Positions 26,379-37,700 of a DNA stretch of 64,000 bases are shown piece after piece. The notes below the pieces were generated by a model. The model saw only the letters and a list, made by a program, of their open reading frames with translations. It had not been told where the DNA came from and ran no database searches. The position numbers and the translations under genes were made by a program. This DNA is from Labyrinthula sp. Ha (taxonomy: Eukaryota; Sar; Bigyra; Labyrinthulida; Labyrinthulaceae), in the NCBI GenBank assembly GCA_015227615.1, contig JAALGZ010000007.1, positions 1,860,001 to 1,924,000 of the forward strand, in the 5' to 3' direction. Each line of letters opens with the position of its first letter. Within the stretch, counting starts at the first letter, position 1.

Positions 26379-26482
26379 TGTATTAATAATCATTTAATTG
26401 TCAATAATCAATCAAAATGGTAGGAGAATTATCAGAATGAGTCAATAAGGAAAATATGGGCAAACAATATATCAATAAATTA
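26379..26482 (-). repeat. small dispersed repeat, copy B
   Basis: The reverse complement of this stretch aligns with 20015-20120 at about 70 percent by eye. It directly follows a GGCC-rich patch that includes the 12-bp palindrome GGCCATATGGCC. Confidence 0.45.
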
Positions 26483-29400
26483 CTAATTAATTAAATTCAG
26501 TCGCTAGGTGTAGGTAACAGAACAACCTTTTCGATACACTATCAATAGGAAAATATTTCATTATTCTATGAAACAAGTATTCCTACAATTTTACTTGCGA
26601 TAGGGTTTTCAGAACCAGTTAAATTTGGGCAATTTGACATTATTTTTAACGGCATAATTCATACCAAAAATGAACAGAACAAAAGGTTAAAACTTAAAGC
26701 AAACTACCTTTTATGTACAAAATAAATGCCCATTATATTTGAATTTTCTATATACATATTCTTTTAGGGATGCTTGATTCAGTTCAACCTCGGGAATGCT
26801 TCATCGAGCTACGTACGTTACCGCTAGAAGTCGGAATTCGAGTTTTAGTTAGAAGTTGTATGGATAGTTGGGTAAATTGTACTATTAGTTTTCTGGATAT
26901 AGTAAAATCTGTAGAAGACAAACTACTTCCTCATTATAACTATATTCTGAGATGTTAATGGATTGTGATTGCATTGGTTAAGCACTAAAAACAACAATTC
27001 CATTTTGGTTTTAAATATGCAGGGAAAGCGGCTATACTATGTGTTTTTTGAAATAAGAATACCCAATCATTCTTGTACTTATCAACAAACTCTTTGTACG
27101 AAATTGCTCTAGCCTATGAGTTTTTGTCTTGAGCAAAATACAATAAAAAAGCTTTAATAAGTCTGGAGTTTCAATATAAATGCATAGATCTGCATAATTA
27201 AAAATAATTATAACTTCAAATTTTTCCTTTTTTCTTATCTAGGCTACTTCAGACTGGTCTTAGAAAAGCTGGGGTTAATTTTCGTGGTATTTTACTAATT
27301 AATAGGTAGGTCTTGAATATTTTATAATTGAGTTTGAGACCAAGTTAAATTGAGCCAAATATTTATTACTTTGGTTTATATTGAAGTTCTTGGGGGTTCT
27401 TTCAACACTACTCATAGGAAATAAAAATCTCTCTTCCTCCTATTATCAAACATTGCTCAGAGTTCTTTGCTACTTGGTATCACCCATTCAGGAATATTTG
27501 ACATTTAAGAGTATCTTTTTCAGAGTTTCTGAGAGCTTGGAAATAGAATACATTGTTAGGAAGTCTATACAGAATACTCCAATTCTCAATCAAAGTTGTT
27601 TGTAGACCTAAATTCACAAGTTCTTTAGACTGGAGAGGTCTGTTCAGGCTCTAGACGAGTATATCTTAAGGTATTACACGGGTTGAAGTTGAAAATAACA
27701 ACATTTAGCCCAATATCGACTTTTCCTAAAAAAAACATTAAAAATATCCTAAAACATAAAATTAAAAGATACATTTTGTATTTTTTTGTTGCTTGGGGCT
27801 CTCTAGTACAAATATTTAGGGGATTGTAGCAAAACTGGGTGATTTCGTATTTTCAGATGTGCAGATTCCCAGCATTTGACATTTCTGTGTGAAGTTTAGC
27901 TCATTTACAGTGAACTACAGAAGAAAAATCCTGAGAAATGGTTTTAGAAGTTAGGTATGGTGAATCCCTAGAGCTTGAGAAGAATCATATCATCTATAGA
28001 ATTGTTCTTCACGATGTTACGTTTGAATGTATGTTTTTTTAGAGATCTACAAACTTAGTGAAAAGGACCCTTAAAATCAGCCTTCTTAGGGTTTAAAATA
28101 CCCATCCTTATCAAATATCTTGACAAAACACATGGGTAGAAATATTTTTTAAATGTGAAACATATTTTGGGTGATAATATTGTATTTGAGGCAGATTTCG
28201 TGACAAAAACTAAGAAATACTATATGCGTTATTTTCAGTAATCGTGTTTTTTTATATACTTTATATTATTTTAATTTTCTTTTTTTTATGAGCAAGTGCT
28301 AGGCATAGTTTGCGATATGTTTTGAGCTTTTTAAAAGAGTTAAAAAGGTACTGTAGATTTTATGGCCATTATACTGCATTTTTGAAAAATTCGTTGATAA
28401 AGTTTTCTACACTCCGTAATAACAAAAAGGATAAAACACTATTGTTTACTACTAGGTTTAATTTGAGTATAAGAGTTAACCTTGACAGTTTACAGAGGTG
28501 GTGTAACCTTTTTCTTCATCGCTTTCTGGTCGATATAAAATGGATGTGCCATATTTTGGTGGTATTCTGTGTCCTATGTGCATTTATTCTTTTGAAATCC
28601 TATATATTTTCTTATATGGCTGGAAATTTATTTAAAAGAGATTTTCAAAACTACATTTTACTTTTCATTACTCAAAAAATTTACTGAGAAATGAGCCTTA
28701 CAATTATTTAGAAATTCACCTAAAATACAGAATGACGTGGAAAGAGCAGAATAGAAAAGTAGCTTCCTGTCCACAAATACACAAAAAATTAAAGACCAAA
28801 GGTTATAAATAATTTATAGATAATATTAATAATCTAGAATAGTGTTTTACAAAAAAATCAAGCGAGATACAAGAGAAACAAAAAATGACTTGAAATTGAC
28901 CAATATTTTTCAAATATTGAAATACGTAGTTTAACCCTAGTATATCGCAGCAAATGTAAGAGAAAGAACTGTAAGCTATTGGAATATATTAGCTAGAGAA
29001 TCTTGGATTTTTATTTGATTAAAAAGACGAAGTGTAGGCTAAGCAAATTCACTTTTACTGAAGCAAATATTTGTATTCAAAATTTTGATAGAATTTTGAG
29101 TTTTAAAATTTACATGAGACATCTTCAATTAATTTGAAAGCAATATTATTTATTAATATCTACTAGAAAATTAAAATGAATTTCTAGTGGTGTATTTTAC
29201 GTTTGCTAAAACCATGTTTGAGCTGAGTTAGGACTCATTCTTAGTAATGATTATATTAATTTTCTCGAGACAAATATGGTATTTTATATATTCTTAAAAT
29301 TTTATTTGCTTAAGAAGCTATATATTAACAAAAATAAAAATCTAAAAGGAAAGAACTTTTGAATGGTATATTTCATGTGTGGTTAACTTTATTCGATGCT

Positions 29401-29513
29401 AGTATTTCCAAAGATATATTTTTTTTAGATATTTCAAGACAATAAATAAAAAAGATATCTCAATTCGAGACGAGAAATGCCTTGATTCCATGACCCGAAA
29501 GATCGAAAAATCT

Positions 29514-29623
29514 TAACGTTGGAACGTTAGAGCTAAAGGTAGCATAAACCGTTAGAGGCCACTAACGTTAGCCACCCGTAGTTCAAAATGGGCTTTTGGA
29601 ACTAACGTTATTAATAACGTTCC
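29514..29623 (+). promoter_or_regulatory. dense AACGTT cluster upstream of the SAM/RS gene
   Basis: Within 110 bp there are TTAACGTT (29513), GAACGTTAG (29522), AACCGTTAG (29548), ACTAACGTTA (29561 and 29601) and ATAACGTTCC (29614). They end about 145 bp before the ATG at 29768. This is the densest cluster of the word in the window and is most simply read as a promoter element; the binding factor is unknown. Confidence 0.55.
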
Positions 29624-29767
29624 AATGATAGCGATGAGTAGGCTAGACCCATTTATCGTGGCAGAAGTTCGTGGAAAGGGGATTTTCCCAAAATGCCTAG
29701 CGAACCGGTACAGCGAATAATATAATCAAACAAGGCTAAGATACTCTGCTCGACGCAAGAATACAAT

Positions 29768-32700
29768 ATGGCTGAGTTGGCAGAAAAGGATGAAAAATTA
29801 TCCCTGAGCTCAGATTTGCTAAAAGGTTTCGCAGATATTGATTTTAAAGGTCTTGATCTGGATATATCTGGTTTTAACTCACTCCCAAACTTCGAACTTG
29901 AGTCTCTTTCAACTACTTCTCAGAAGGAAATGAACATTGAACTTACTTTGGATTTTGATTTTTCAAATCTTCAAAAACCTCAAAATTCTCTTTTTGATAT
30001 AAAAGTTGCTTCAGTTGATGCGAATTCAACGGGAAATATCGAGAAGAACTCTCCCCTGGAGCCACTTGACTTTGAGGAAAAGATGGATGATTTTGTATTT
30101 TTCACAGAGCTTGACGATTCTTCATCTGTTTATAATTCCGATGCATCAGATATGGAATCAGTAGTATCAAGAGATGAACATATGGTTTCTGATAAAGATG
30201 AGTTCGATTCAGACATTTCAGAAGACATGTTCTCCCTCGAACTATTACTCAAACAACTGGATCTATCAAAATATTGCTCTCTTTTCAAGACCTTTGGGTA
30301 CCAAAGTTTAGAACAAATTGCAGAACTTGATGAAAAAAGTCTTCTTCTTCTTGGAGTTACAAATTCTTCTCATCGACAAACAATTCTTGCGGCCGTTAAA
30401 CTTAGACTAGCGCATGTCTCTAATATCAATCAAACGGCTAAAAAAACACTGACTGACATAAATGGCCAAAAATATGATGAAAATGAAATTTTTGAAGAAG
30501 ATTTGTCTTCTGTTGATTTGAGTGAAGGAAAAGGGAGTTCAAAAGGAGAGCTAGTTGTAAACGATGACTCGGATGACGAGTTCATCCAAGAAGCAAAGGA
30601 AGCACTAAAGTATTCGACAAATGTTCGAAGCTATGTTAGAGAGGAGAACGATTCTGAAACTGAAGTCAAAACGTACGATCCCCTTAATCTGGAATCTAGG
30701 ATTCGGCCAAGGGAGATCAGCACATCTAAAAATTTGGCGACACGTAGATTGTCTGAACCTAAAGCACAGGCTAAAATCAAGGTATCTAGAAACAAACTCT
30801 CTGCGAAAGATGTCGCCGATTCCAGTGATGAGTCAGACTCGGAAAACAATAATTTTAAGTCTTCTATGAAGTTTTCCTCGCAGAGCATAATGCTGAAGCA
30901 CCTCTTGAAAAGCAGAGGGGTAGAGGAGCACTATCCACTTATTAAGAAAGCGAAACTTAATCTTGCGGAACAGTCTCTGGAGGACATCAACTTCACTATT
31001 AATGAACTTTGTAGAAAACATAATGTAGACTTTGAAGCAAAGCAAAGGATTCTTGGAGCAATTCACTCCCTTCCTAAAGATTTTCGCGTTTATGATGCTA
31101 TAACAAGATCAAGAAACCAATCAGGACATTCTCAGCCTGCAAAGGTGGATCTAACTAAGTCTCAATCATTCGATGGGGGAAGACAGGTCTATGAAGTTGA
31201 CGACAATGAGAGAAAGAGAAACTTAGTGGAGACATTGGAAGCTGCGGGGTTAGCAAAATATATTACTTATTTACATGAGCATAACATTAAGAGTCTGACT
31301 CAGGCTAGAAATCTTTCTGATGCCCAGCTTAAATCAATGCGAGTTGTTAAATCAAGTGACAGAAAAGCTAGTTTGAAAGCAATTCTTCGGCCAAAAATAA
31401 CCATAAATCCTGCAAATTTAAATAACGAACAAAGAATTACGCTACATCTAACTCGTTTCAACTTGGCTAGATTTGCCCATACAATGATTGAAGGAAATTT
31501 GAACTTCGATGAAGCCGATCAACTAGATCATGAAAAGCTTCAGGGAATGGGAATTAAGCAGCTCAGTGACAGGGATAGAATTTTGGCTAGTTTTGGTCTT
31601 GTGAAAACTAAGCTTCCAGTTGTTGAAGTCAAGGAAAAACTGAGGGAAAGTAGTGATGACGACTCTGATGATGATGGGAGCGAGGACGATGAAGATTTGG
31701 ATCTAGAGGAATTTCTCGAAAGGCATGATTTAGGAAAACTTCTGCGTAAACTAGAAAAATCAGGTATTGAGGAGCTTGAGGAACTTAAGAATATGGAGAA
31801 GGAGGATTTGAAAGATTTGGGTTTGAGATCTTCAGAGGTTAAAAAACTTCGAAAAGCTCTAAAGAGCTCTAAAAAGCGTGGAAAAAAGAAGAAAAGAATG
31901 GACGATGAGTTGATGGATGTTCTTGAAGCTTATGGTATTGAGCGTGTGGCAAAATATTTTCTTAAACATGGAGCTTACAACTTAAAAACTGCTTACAAGC
32001 TTTCAGATGATGCGTACGAGGATATTGGCTTGAATACGAGAGAGAAAATAAAAAAGTTTAAGAAAACGTTGAAGGAAGAAATGAAAAGTTCTAGGAGCCG
32101 AGATCGTTCCTCTAGCTCTGATTCAAGAAGGAGCAGATCTCGATCAAGGTCAAAGGGGAAAGTTGATGACGAGTTGATGGATGTTTTGGAAGCCTACGGG
32201 ATTGAGAGAGTGGCAAAATATTTTGTGAAACATAAAGCGTACGACCTGAAGAGTGCTTACAAGTTAGATGCCGAGGCGTATGAAGATATAGGATTCAATA
32301 CGGATGAAAAAATCAGAAAATTTAAGAAAACTTTGAAGGAAGCAATGAAAGAGAGCCGAGGAAGTAGCAGGAGCCGCAGCAGGTCCAGGTCCAGGTCGAG
32401 ATCTCGATCAAGGAGAAGTAGCCGGAGTCGCAAGAGCATTTCTGAGGGTCTTCGCAGTGTCCTAGAAGCTTACGGCATTGAGGAGATACAGAAGGACTTA
32501 CTTAAATTTGGAGCTAATAGCTTGAAGAAAGCGTATAAACTAGACAAGAAGTCTTATTCGAAAATGGGGTTCAACAAAGATGCAAAAGTTAAGAAGTTTA
32601 AGAGAACGCTGAAAGATGCTATGAAAGAATACCCTGATGACGATTATAGTGTCGGTGGTGACGATGACCTCTATGATGATGATGAAGATGATAAGAGAAG

Positions 32701-33670
32701 CAGAGGGTCTTCTCGGCGTGGAAGATCAAGATCTCGCTGCCGTTCTCGGAGAAGAGACGAAGACTTTGATGATGATGATCTTTATGATGAAGAGCCCAAA
32801 TCGAGAAAAAAATCTAGATCCAAATCGATAAAGAGAAAATCTAAGAGCCGTGGTAGATCAAAGAGCAAAGCTTCACTCAAGAAGAAATCGAAGAGTAGGT
32901 CTAAGAGCAGAAAAGCTAGGAGCAAATCAAAAAGCAAAGTGAAAAAACGTGGAAAATCATCTAGTAAGAAAAGAAGCAGCAGATCAAAATCAATAAAAAG
33001 GAAAAAGCGCACAAAATCATCCTCTAAGAAGGCAAAGAACAGACGATCTAAGTCTAAAACTAGGGCAAAATCTAAAAGTTCTAGGTCTAAGTCCAAATCA
33101 AAGTCAAGAAAATCAAAAGGAAAAAAATCGAGCAAAGCAAAGTCTAAATCTAGAGGCAGATCCAAGTCCACTAAATCTAAATCATCAAGGTCGCGCAGTA
33201 AAAAGTCTCGCCGAAAGACTAAATCTCGATCGAAATCCAAGTACGTAGAGCCTGAGTTGCAGAAAGTTCTTGATCACTATAAGATTGGAAAAGTGGCCAA
33301 ATATTTTGCTAAGTTTGGTGCTACTGATGTTCGAGGAGCTTTGAAGCTCCAAGATAAATATTATAAGAAAATGGGCTTTAATAAACCTGAAAAAATTGAA
33401 AAATTTAAGCGTAAGCTCAAGTCTGTCCGAAGTAAATCTAAATCTAGATCCAGATCAAGGAGTAGCATGAGTAAATCCAGTAAGAAAGCAAGGGGTCGCT
33501 CAAAGTCAAAGAAGAGATCCAAGAAGAAAACAAGTTCCAAGTCACGTACGAAAAGCCGCAAAAGTTCCAAATCAAAGAGTAGGAAGAGGTCTAAATCAAA
33601 GCGAAAGGAATCTAGAAAGAAAAGCTCTAAATCACGTTCTAAAAGCAAGAAATCTAAGAAGAGAAGGTAA
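29768..33670 (+). CDS. multi-SAM-domain protein with Arg/Ser/Lys-rich tracts
   Basis: One uninterrupted frame of 1300 residues from ATG at 29768 to TAA at 33670. Residues 1-155 are acidic. About nine SAM-like helical domains follow, at roughly 156-213, 373-430, 482-540, 553-612, 645-705, 711-775, 799-864, 891-955 and 1160-1225. Each has the SAM order: a first helix, a central hydrophobic turn, and the LGL/MGF-type turn before a basic last helix. Domains 6-9 share the start ELMDVLEAYGIERVAKYF or a close variant. Between and after them lie SR dipeptide runs (about 780-797 and 865-888), acidic DDD/DDE patches (about 955-1020), and long KS/RS-rich tracts (about 975-1159 and 1226-1300). SAM domains often polymerise or bind RNA, and RS tracts mark splicing and nuclear-speckle proteins, so a nuclear RNA-associated scaffold is a fair guess, not a demonstrated role. 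I know no family with this architecture. Confidence 0.85.
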   Translation: MAELAEKDEKLSLSSDLLKGFADIDFKGLDLDISGFNSLPNFELESLSTTSQKEMNIELTLDFDFSNLQKPQNSLFDIKVASVDANSTGNIEKNSPLEPLDFEEKMDDFVFFTELDDSSSVYNSDASDMESVVSRDEHMVSDKDEFDSDISEDMFSLELLLKQLDLSKYCSLFKTFGYQSLEQIAELDEKSLLLLGVTNSSHRQTILAAVKLRLAHVSNINQTAKKTLTDINGQKYDENEIFEEDLSSVDLSEGKGSSKGELVVNDDSDDEFIQEAKEALKYSTNVRSYVREENDSETEVKTYDPLNLESRIRPREISTSKNLATRRLSEPKAQAKIKVSRNKLSAKDVADSSDESDSENNNFKSSMKFSSQSIMLKHLLKSRGVEEHYPLIKKAKLNLAEQSLEDINFTINELCRKHNVDFEAKQRILGAIHSLPKDFRVYDAITRSRNQSGHSQPAKVDLTKSQSFDGGRQVYEVDDNERKRNLVETLEAAGLAKYITYLHEHNIKSLTQARNLSDAQLKSMRVVKSSDRKASLKAILRPKITINPANLNNEQRITLHLTRFNLARFAHTMIEGNLNFDEADQLDHEKLQGMGIKQLSDRDRILASFGLVKTKLPVVEVKEKLRESSDDDSDDDGSEDDEDLDLEEFLERHDLGKLLRKLEKSGIEELEELKNMEKEDLKDLGLRSSEVKKLRKALKSSKKRGKKKKRMDDELMDVLEAYGIERVAKYFLKHGAYNLKTAYKLSDDAYEDIGLNTREKIKKFKKTLKEEMKSSRSRDRSSSSDSRRSRSRSRSKGKVDDELMDVLEAYGIERVAKYFVKHKAYDLKSAYKLDAEAYEDIGFNTDEKIRKFKKTLKEAMKESRGSSRSRSRSRSRSRSRSRRSSRSRKSISEGLRSVLEAYGIEEIQKDLLKFGANSLKKAYKLDKKSYSKMGFNKDAKVKKFKRTLKDAMKEYPDDDYSVGGDDDLYDDDEDDKRSRGSSRRGRSRSRCRSRRRDEDFDDDDLYDEEPKSRKKSRSKSIKRKSKSRGRSKSKASLKKKSKSRSKSRKARSKSKSKVKKRGKSSSKKRSSRSKSIKRKKRTKSSSKKAKNRRSKSKTRAKSKSSRSKSKSKSRKSKGKKSSKAKSKSRGRSKSTKSKSSRSRSKKSRRKTKSRSKSKYVEPELQKVLDHYKIGKVAKYFAKFGATDVRGALKLQDKYYKKMGFNKPEKIEKFKRKLKSVRSKSKSRSRSRSSMSKSSKKARGRSKSKKRSKKKTSSKSRTKSRKSSKSKSRKRSKSKRKESRKKSSKSRSKSKKSKKRR

Positions 33671-33680
33671 TTCTATGTAA

Positions 33681-34438
33681 TCAGTTCTTTTTACTAAAAA
33701 CATAAAACATTATCCCTTTGTTATATTCCTTGGACTCGTCTAACTTAATTTTCTGTTTGGTCAGACCGAGTAATTCTTCAATTTCGCTGACATCTTCCTC
33801 AAACTTGGCGTATCTTGAACAATGATTTGCAATATAAAATTTGCTATGGGGATGCTTCAGCAAAGCAAAAGCTGTTTTAAACAGAGGCTCAATGAATTTC
33901 GGTTCATAAACTACATCTGCCGCAACACAGTGATCAAATTTTCCATGCTTCGAAGCTAAGGTTGAGATATCAACATCATTTCCCCAAAACAACTTTTCAG
34001 CGACGCATGAAAAGAGAATGTTTTGTTGAACCCCAGTTTCAATCACGTCCAAGGACTACGAATGACTACTAGATAAAGTTTTACTTTTTTACAGCAGTCA
34101 GTAAGAACAGTTAGTTTTGCCCCTAGCTTTGAAATCATAAATCCTGTTAAACCGGTTCCACTTCCTAGCTCCAAAACTGCCTTATCTTCGACAATTAAAG
34201 GGTTTTCAAAAAAGTATTGAGCAACTGCAACTGCTGAGGGCCAAACTACTCTTGAAACAAACTCTTCAATATATTGGTTCTCGTCGTGAACACAGGATAC
34301 TTTGAGGGAAATTCGATTTGAGGTTATTTCATCAACAAATTCAATTTTTTCCAAGTCTTCTTTTATATCAGTAGTGAATAGCCCCGGAGAGAAGAAACCG
34401 TCTGGTGTTGTTTCGTGGTCCTCATTCGAAGAGTGCAT
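33681..34438 (-). CDS. METTL21-like seven-beta-strand protein methyltransferase
   Basis: Two exons give 242 residues: exon 1 34085-34438 (ATG at 34438), 29-nt intron 34056-34084 (phase 0), exon 2 33681-34055. The protein has the order of the METTL21/FAM86 lysine methyltransferase group. A tryptophan-containing block (VVWPSAVAVAQYF) precedes the SAM-binding motif I VLELGSGTGLTG. A second acidic strand follows (LTVLTDCC), and then VAADVVYEP, the equivalent of the group's D..Y motif. The protein substrate cannot be named; members of the group modify eEF1A, Hsp70, VCP and other proteins. The stop lies 10 nt from the stop of the SAM/RS gene on the other strand. An open frame continues upstream past the chosen ATG but looks like promoter DNA, so the ATG at 34438 is preferred. 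Confidence 0.85.
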
Positions 34439-34520
34439 TTTCACAAGAAAGTTTAGTAATGTACTCTCGAGGAATTCGTTTAGAAACCACAATCGCAGCG
34501 GGGGGCCTAGGGGTGCAGAG

Positions 34521-34794
34521 TGAGGGAAATTCCTCACTGAGGAAATGAGAATAATCATACTCAAACTCACTCAAAGTTAATTTTCGTAATTTTGAGTAGT
34601 CTGAATACTCAGTCATGAAATTCAAAGTTCTGAATGAGCAACTCATTGAGGATTCTTTATTCCTCAGAAATCCCAAGTCAATTCCTTTCTTGAGAGCTTT
34701 TTCCTCATTCCATCTGGTATCGAGACCCACTTACACTCACTTACTCACTGCACAAGTTCTAAAATAGAAAGAAATAGTTCTAAAGGAGAACTCA
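34521..34794 (-). promoter_or_regulatory. CTCA/TGAG word cluster upstream of the methyltransferase
   Basis: I count 18 occurrences of CTCA or TGAG in 274 bp (starts at 34521, 34533, 34538, 34546, 34560, 34566, 34570, 34593, 34608, 34635, 34642, 34647, 34663, 34691, 34704, 34736, 34744 and 34791), against about two expected by chance. One pair forms a hairpin, TTCCTCACTGAGGAA. The cluster begins about 85 bp before the start codon. It looks like a multi-site promoter or a young tandem-like array; which is unclear. Confidence 0.5.
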
Positions 34795-37700
34795 CTCTTT
34801 GCCCCTAGTTGTAGCCCGCACGTGATGCGCAGCCACAGAAGAAGCGGGATATCAGCAGCAAATCATAACATATAAAACCTGTTTTCATATTTCCTTTGGA
34901 ATTTCCCCTGATTTTGAGTTAACTAATTATAGGACGTATAGTTAACTCCCCAGGGACCTGTCTGCACTAGGAGAGTCGAAACAGGATTCCTCTCATCTTA
35001 TTTTGTCCCTCCGTCGACTCAAATAATTACACTTTTCGTGACAAGTCAATATATAAACAAGTTTGCTTGAAATTAAATGTACAAAAGCCATAGATAAATT
35101 CAACGATTGTATTTCTGTGCCGATGTTTGGGAGCACTGCTGCTTTAGTAGTCACTTTAGAAACTCCCAATTTTACTCTCTTTGCATAGCACTTAATACGT
35201 AAATGAAAAAGAACGTCACTTTCACCCAGGTCCAATTCTTTAAAACCCAAGGATTTTAACTTACTATTTTAACTAAAATTTGAAAGCAAATTTTTTTATG
35301 AAATTCTATACCCTATAGTTTCAATACTTAAATTTTTCTCCTAAACTGTCTCTATAGCAATAGTAACTTTTTTTAGAGGCATAAATAATTTTGATAAAGA
35401 GAAATGTAATACTTGAGAACACCCTCTATAGAATGGATTTTACAGAAAAGACGTTATAAATTTTGAAAAAAGAGACTTCCGGGTATCAATAAATTCGAAA
35501 GAAACTTTGTTTTCGGGTCTTGAAATAACCTCAACTCAAGAACCTAGGCGGCATACTATTTTGCGCAAAATTTAAAATGACGGAGACAGCATTTTTATCT
35601 GTCTTAAAGCGACGTATTAACTAATTGAAATACCCAAATAGAAACTACAATATACATTTAAACAAAATTTAAAATAAGTGGAATATTGATGCATAAGATC
35701 TTTTCGTCAACCACTTCACAAATTCTATGAGATTCCATAACGAGTGTAGATTTTCTATGAAATTTAACTAATATAAACTCTAAAGAATCTAATGCCAAAA
35801 GAAGGAAAGTTTAGAGAAAAATTTTTCTTAACCTTATTGTAATACTAAAGGCGTGACATGTAGCTGACCATTTAGTACTGTAACTATTTAGCTTTTTCAG
35901 CAGAAAAGTTAAGAACAGTGGGGTCATAAGGATATAGTTGAATATCTGATTATCTACAAATTTGTTTAGAATTTAAATGAGATGATCTAATTATAGTAGC
36001 TAAGGAATCTAAATAGAAAATTTCTTTGCGGAATACACCTAAGCAACATAAATATGAGTGCATGACCTAAGAACTGGCCTGAAATTTTTTTTTGTAAATA
36101 AACAGCCCATGCAAATGGAACAATAGCTGAAATGGCATTATGCGAGTAAGCCTTCTTAGTCATTTCGAAAATATTGATGAAAATCTAAAATGATGCCACA
36201 ATTGTGAAAAATAATGCGAGAGTTCAAAACCTCAAACTGCACAGGTAAATATGGCATGGATTATATACTAATATCACTTCTGGGCTTCTAATACATTCAA
36301 CAGATATTAGTCACGTACACTAATGAGAGACTTTTGTAAAATCAATGTTCTTAAGACGGAAAAAGAAAAAAAGTATGGAAGTCTTCTAGTTAGTGAACGA
36401 AAGTAAGAAAAACATCTTTGGATCGGAACGTGGTTATATAAAGTTGTGTAACGTTAAGATGGTAGCTTGTATCAGAATGTGTCACACACTGGAATAAGAG
36501 CTGCTAGACTTAGTGCAAAAACATAGTTGATTTAGAATTTAATTATTTTACAAACTTTCTTGATGTGTTATATGGATGCTGCAGATAGCCTAAAATAATA
36601 GTTCAAAAAAAATTATAAACATAGGCCTGAAAAATGCGGACGTAGACGTTTTTCTTAAGATACTCGGTCACAAAACCAATGAATAACAAGTGTCATAAGA
36701 TCAAAACCGGTTAATGGTAATTAGCAGTAAATTTCGAAACAATGAAACGTGCAAGGCATATGATAGTTTAGATAAAGTTAGATGGAATCTGTATTAAACT
36801 TTGCAAAAATTAAGTGACAATACAAGTTATAAATAAAGATTTGGGTAAAACATATATATTAATATAATGAAATTCATAATTTTTATCTTTTATTCATAAC
36901 AGAGATAAAGAGATACTTTGCTTAGAATTATAGAAACATATTGGATTATTTTCGTCCCCTATATATTAAAGTAGTTTCCAAAATGTTTTATCTGAGCGCC
37001 AAATTTGATTTGATGAAAGAACCGGAAGAAAAACTTATAGCGGAACCAAAATATTGACTTCTACTTTAGCTAAACAGAAACAGAATCTAGAAACACGAGA
37101 AAAAACACAAAATTCTTAAACTAAGTTGTGATAGACATTATACTCAGAAGCAGAGAAATAAGAATGCACTTAGGTACAGATCATGCATATGGTTGGGTGA
37201 AGTAGAGCTATGTGTTAAGCTCATACTAACAATTACCCGCCATAACAGAGTTTGGAAAGACAGTATATTGATAGACAAAGCCAATTAACATTTAAGAAAA
37301 ATCTCAATAATACAAGAAAGATGTGTATATACGCACTAAAGTATTAAACACTTTTTCATCCAGTCAATCCACTGCCAAGATAGAAAACTACTAAGAAAAT
37401 AAGATAAATGCAAATAGGACTGTGTTATCAATATCCAAAAGGATAAATAACAGGAAAAAAGATATGAGATTCGTTCAAGAGCGATAAAGTAGAGCAAAAA
37501 TTCTAATTATAGGTGTACAAAGATGAAGCACACAGAAACTAGAGCCGGGATAAGAATTAAGACGAAGAGACTATCATATTCTTAAACCGAGCTATCTGTA
37601 GGAACAAAAGTATCAACCTATGTATACTCTCATCAACTATTGAATCCTACTTAGACGAGGTGCTATTAAATCTACAGTGAATTGTAATTTAACCTTATTC

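Larger units (their letters stand above)
23792..29510. other. 5.7-kb gene-free stretch with small repeats
   Basis: I see no supported gene. It holds a lone perfect palindrome GTTTAACGTTAAAC at 25080-25093, a patch rich in GGCC words at 26170-26375, and a small inverted-orientation repeat copy at 26379-26482. Open frames at 25785-25970, 26770-26958 and 28310-28687 match nothing I recognise and fit chance in AT-rich DNA, although the micro-introns of this genome mean very small exons could be missed. Confidence 0.45.

Noticed and set aside
28310-28687. 125-codon plus-strand open frame rich in Leu, Phe and Lys
   Set aside because: It starts at TTG, has the composition of translated AT-rich DNA, and matches no family.
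29675-29695. GGGGATTTTCCC, resembling an NF-kB site
   Set aside because: One short match in a protist; no reason to expect that factor.
32782-33240. 152-codon minus-strand frame rich in Leu and Asp
   Set aside because: It is the antisense shadow of the RS/KS tract of the SAM/RS gene, as is the frame at 33361-33648.
34422-34730. 102-codon minus-strand frame upstream of the methyltransferase
   Set aside because: It is out of frame with the methyltransferase, no good intron joins them, and it coincides with the CTCA/TGAG cluster, so promoter DNA is the simpler reading.
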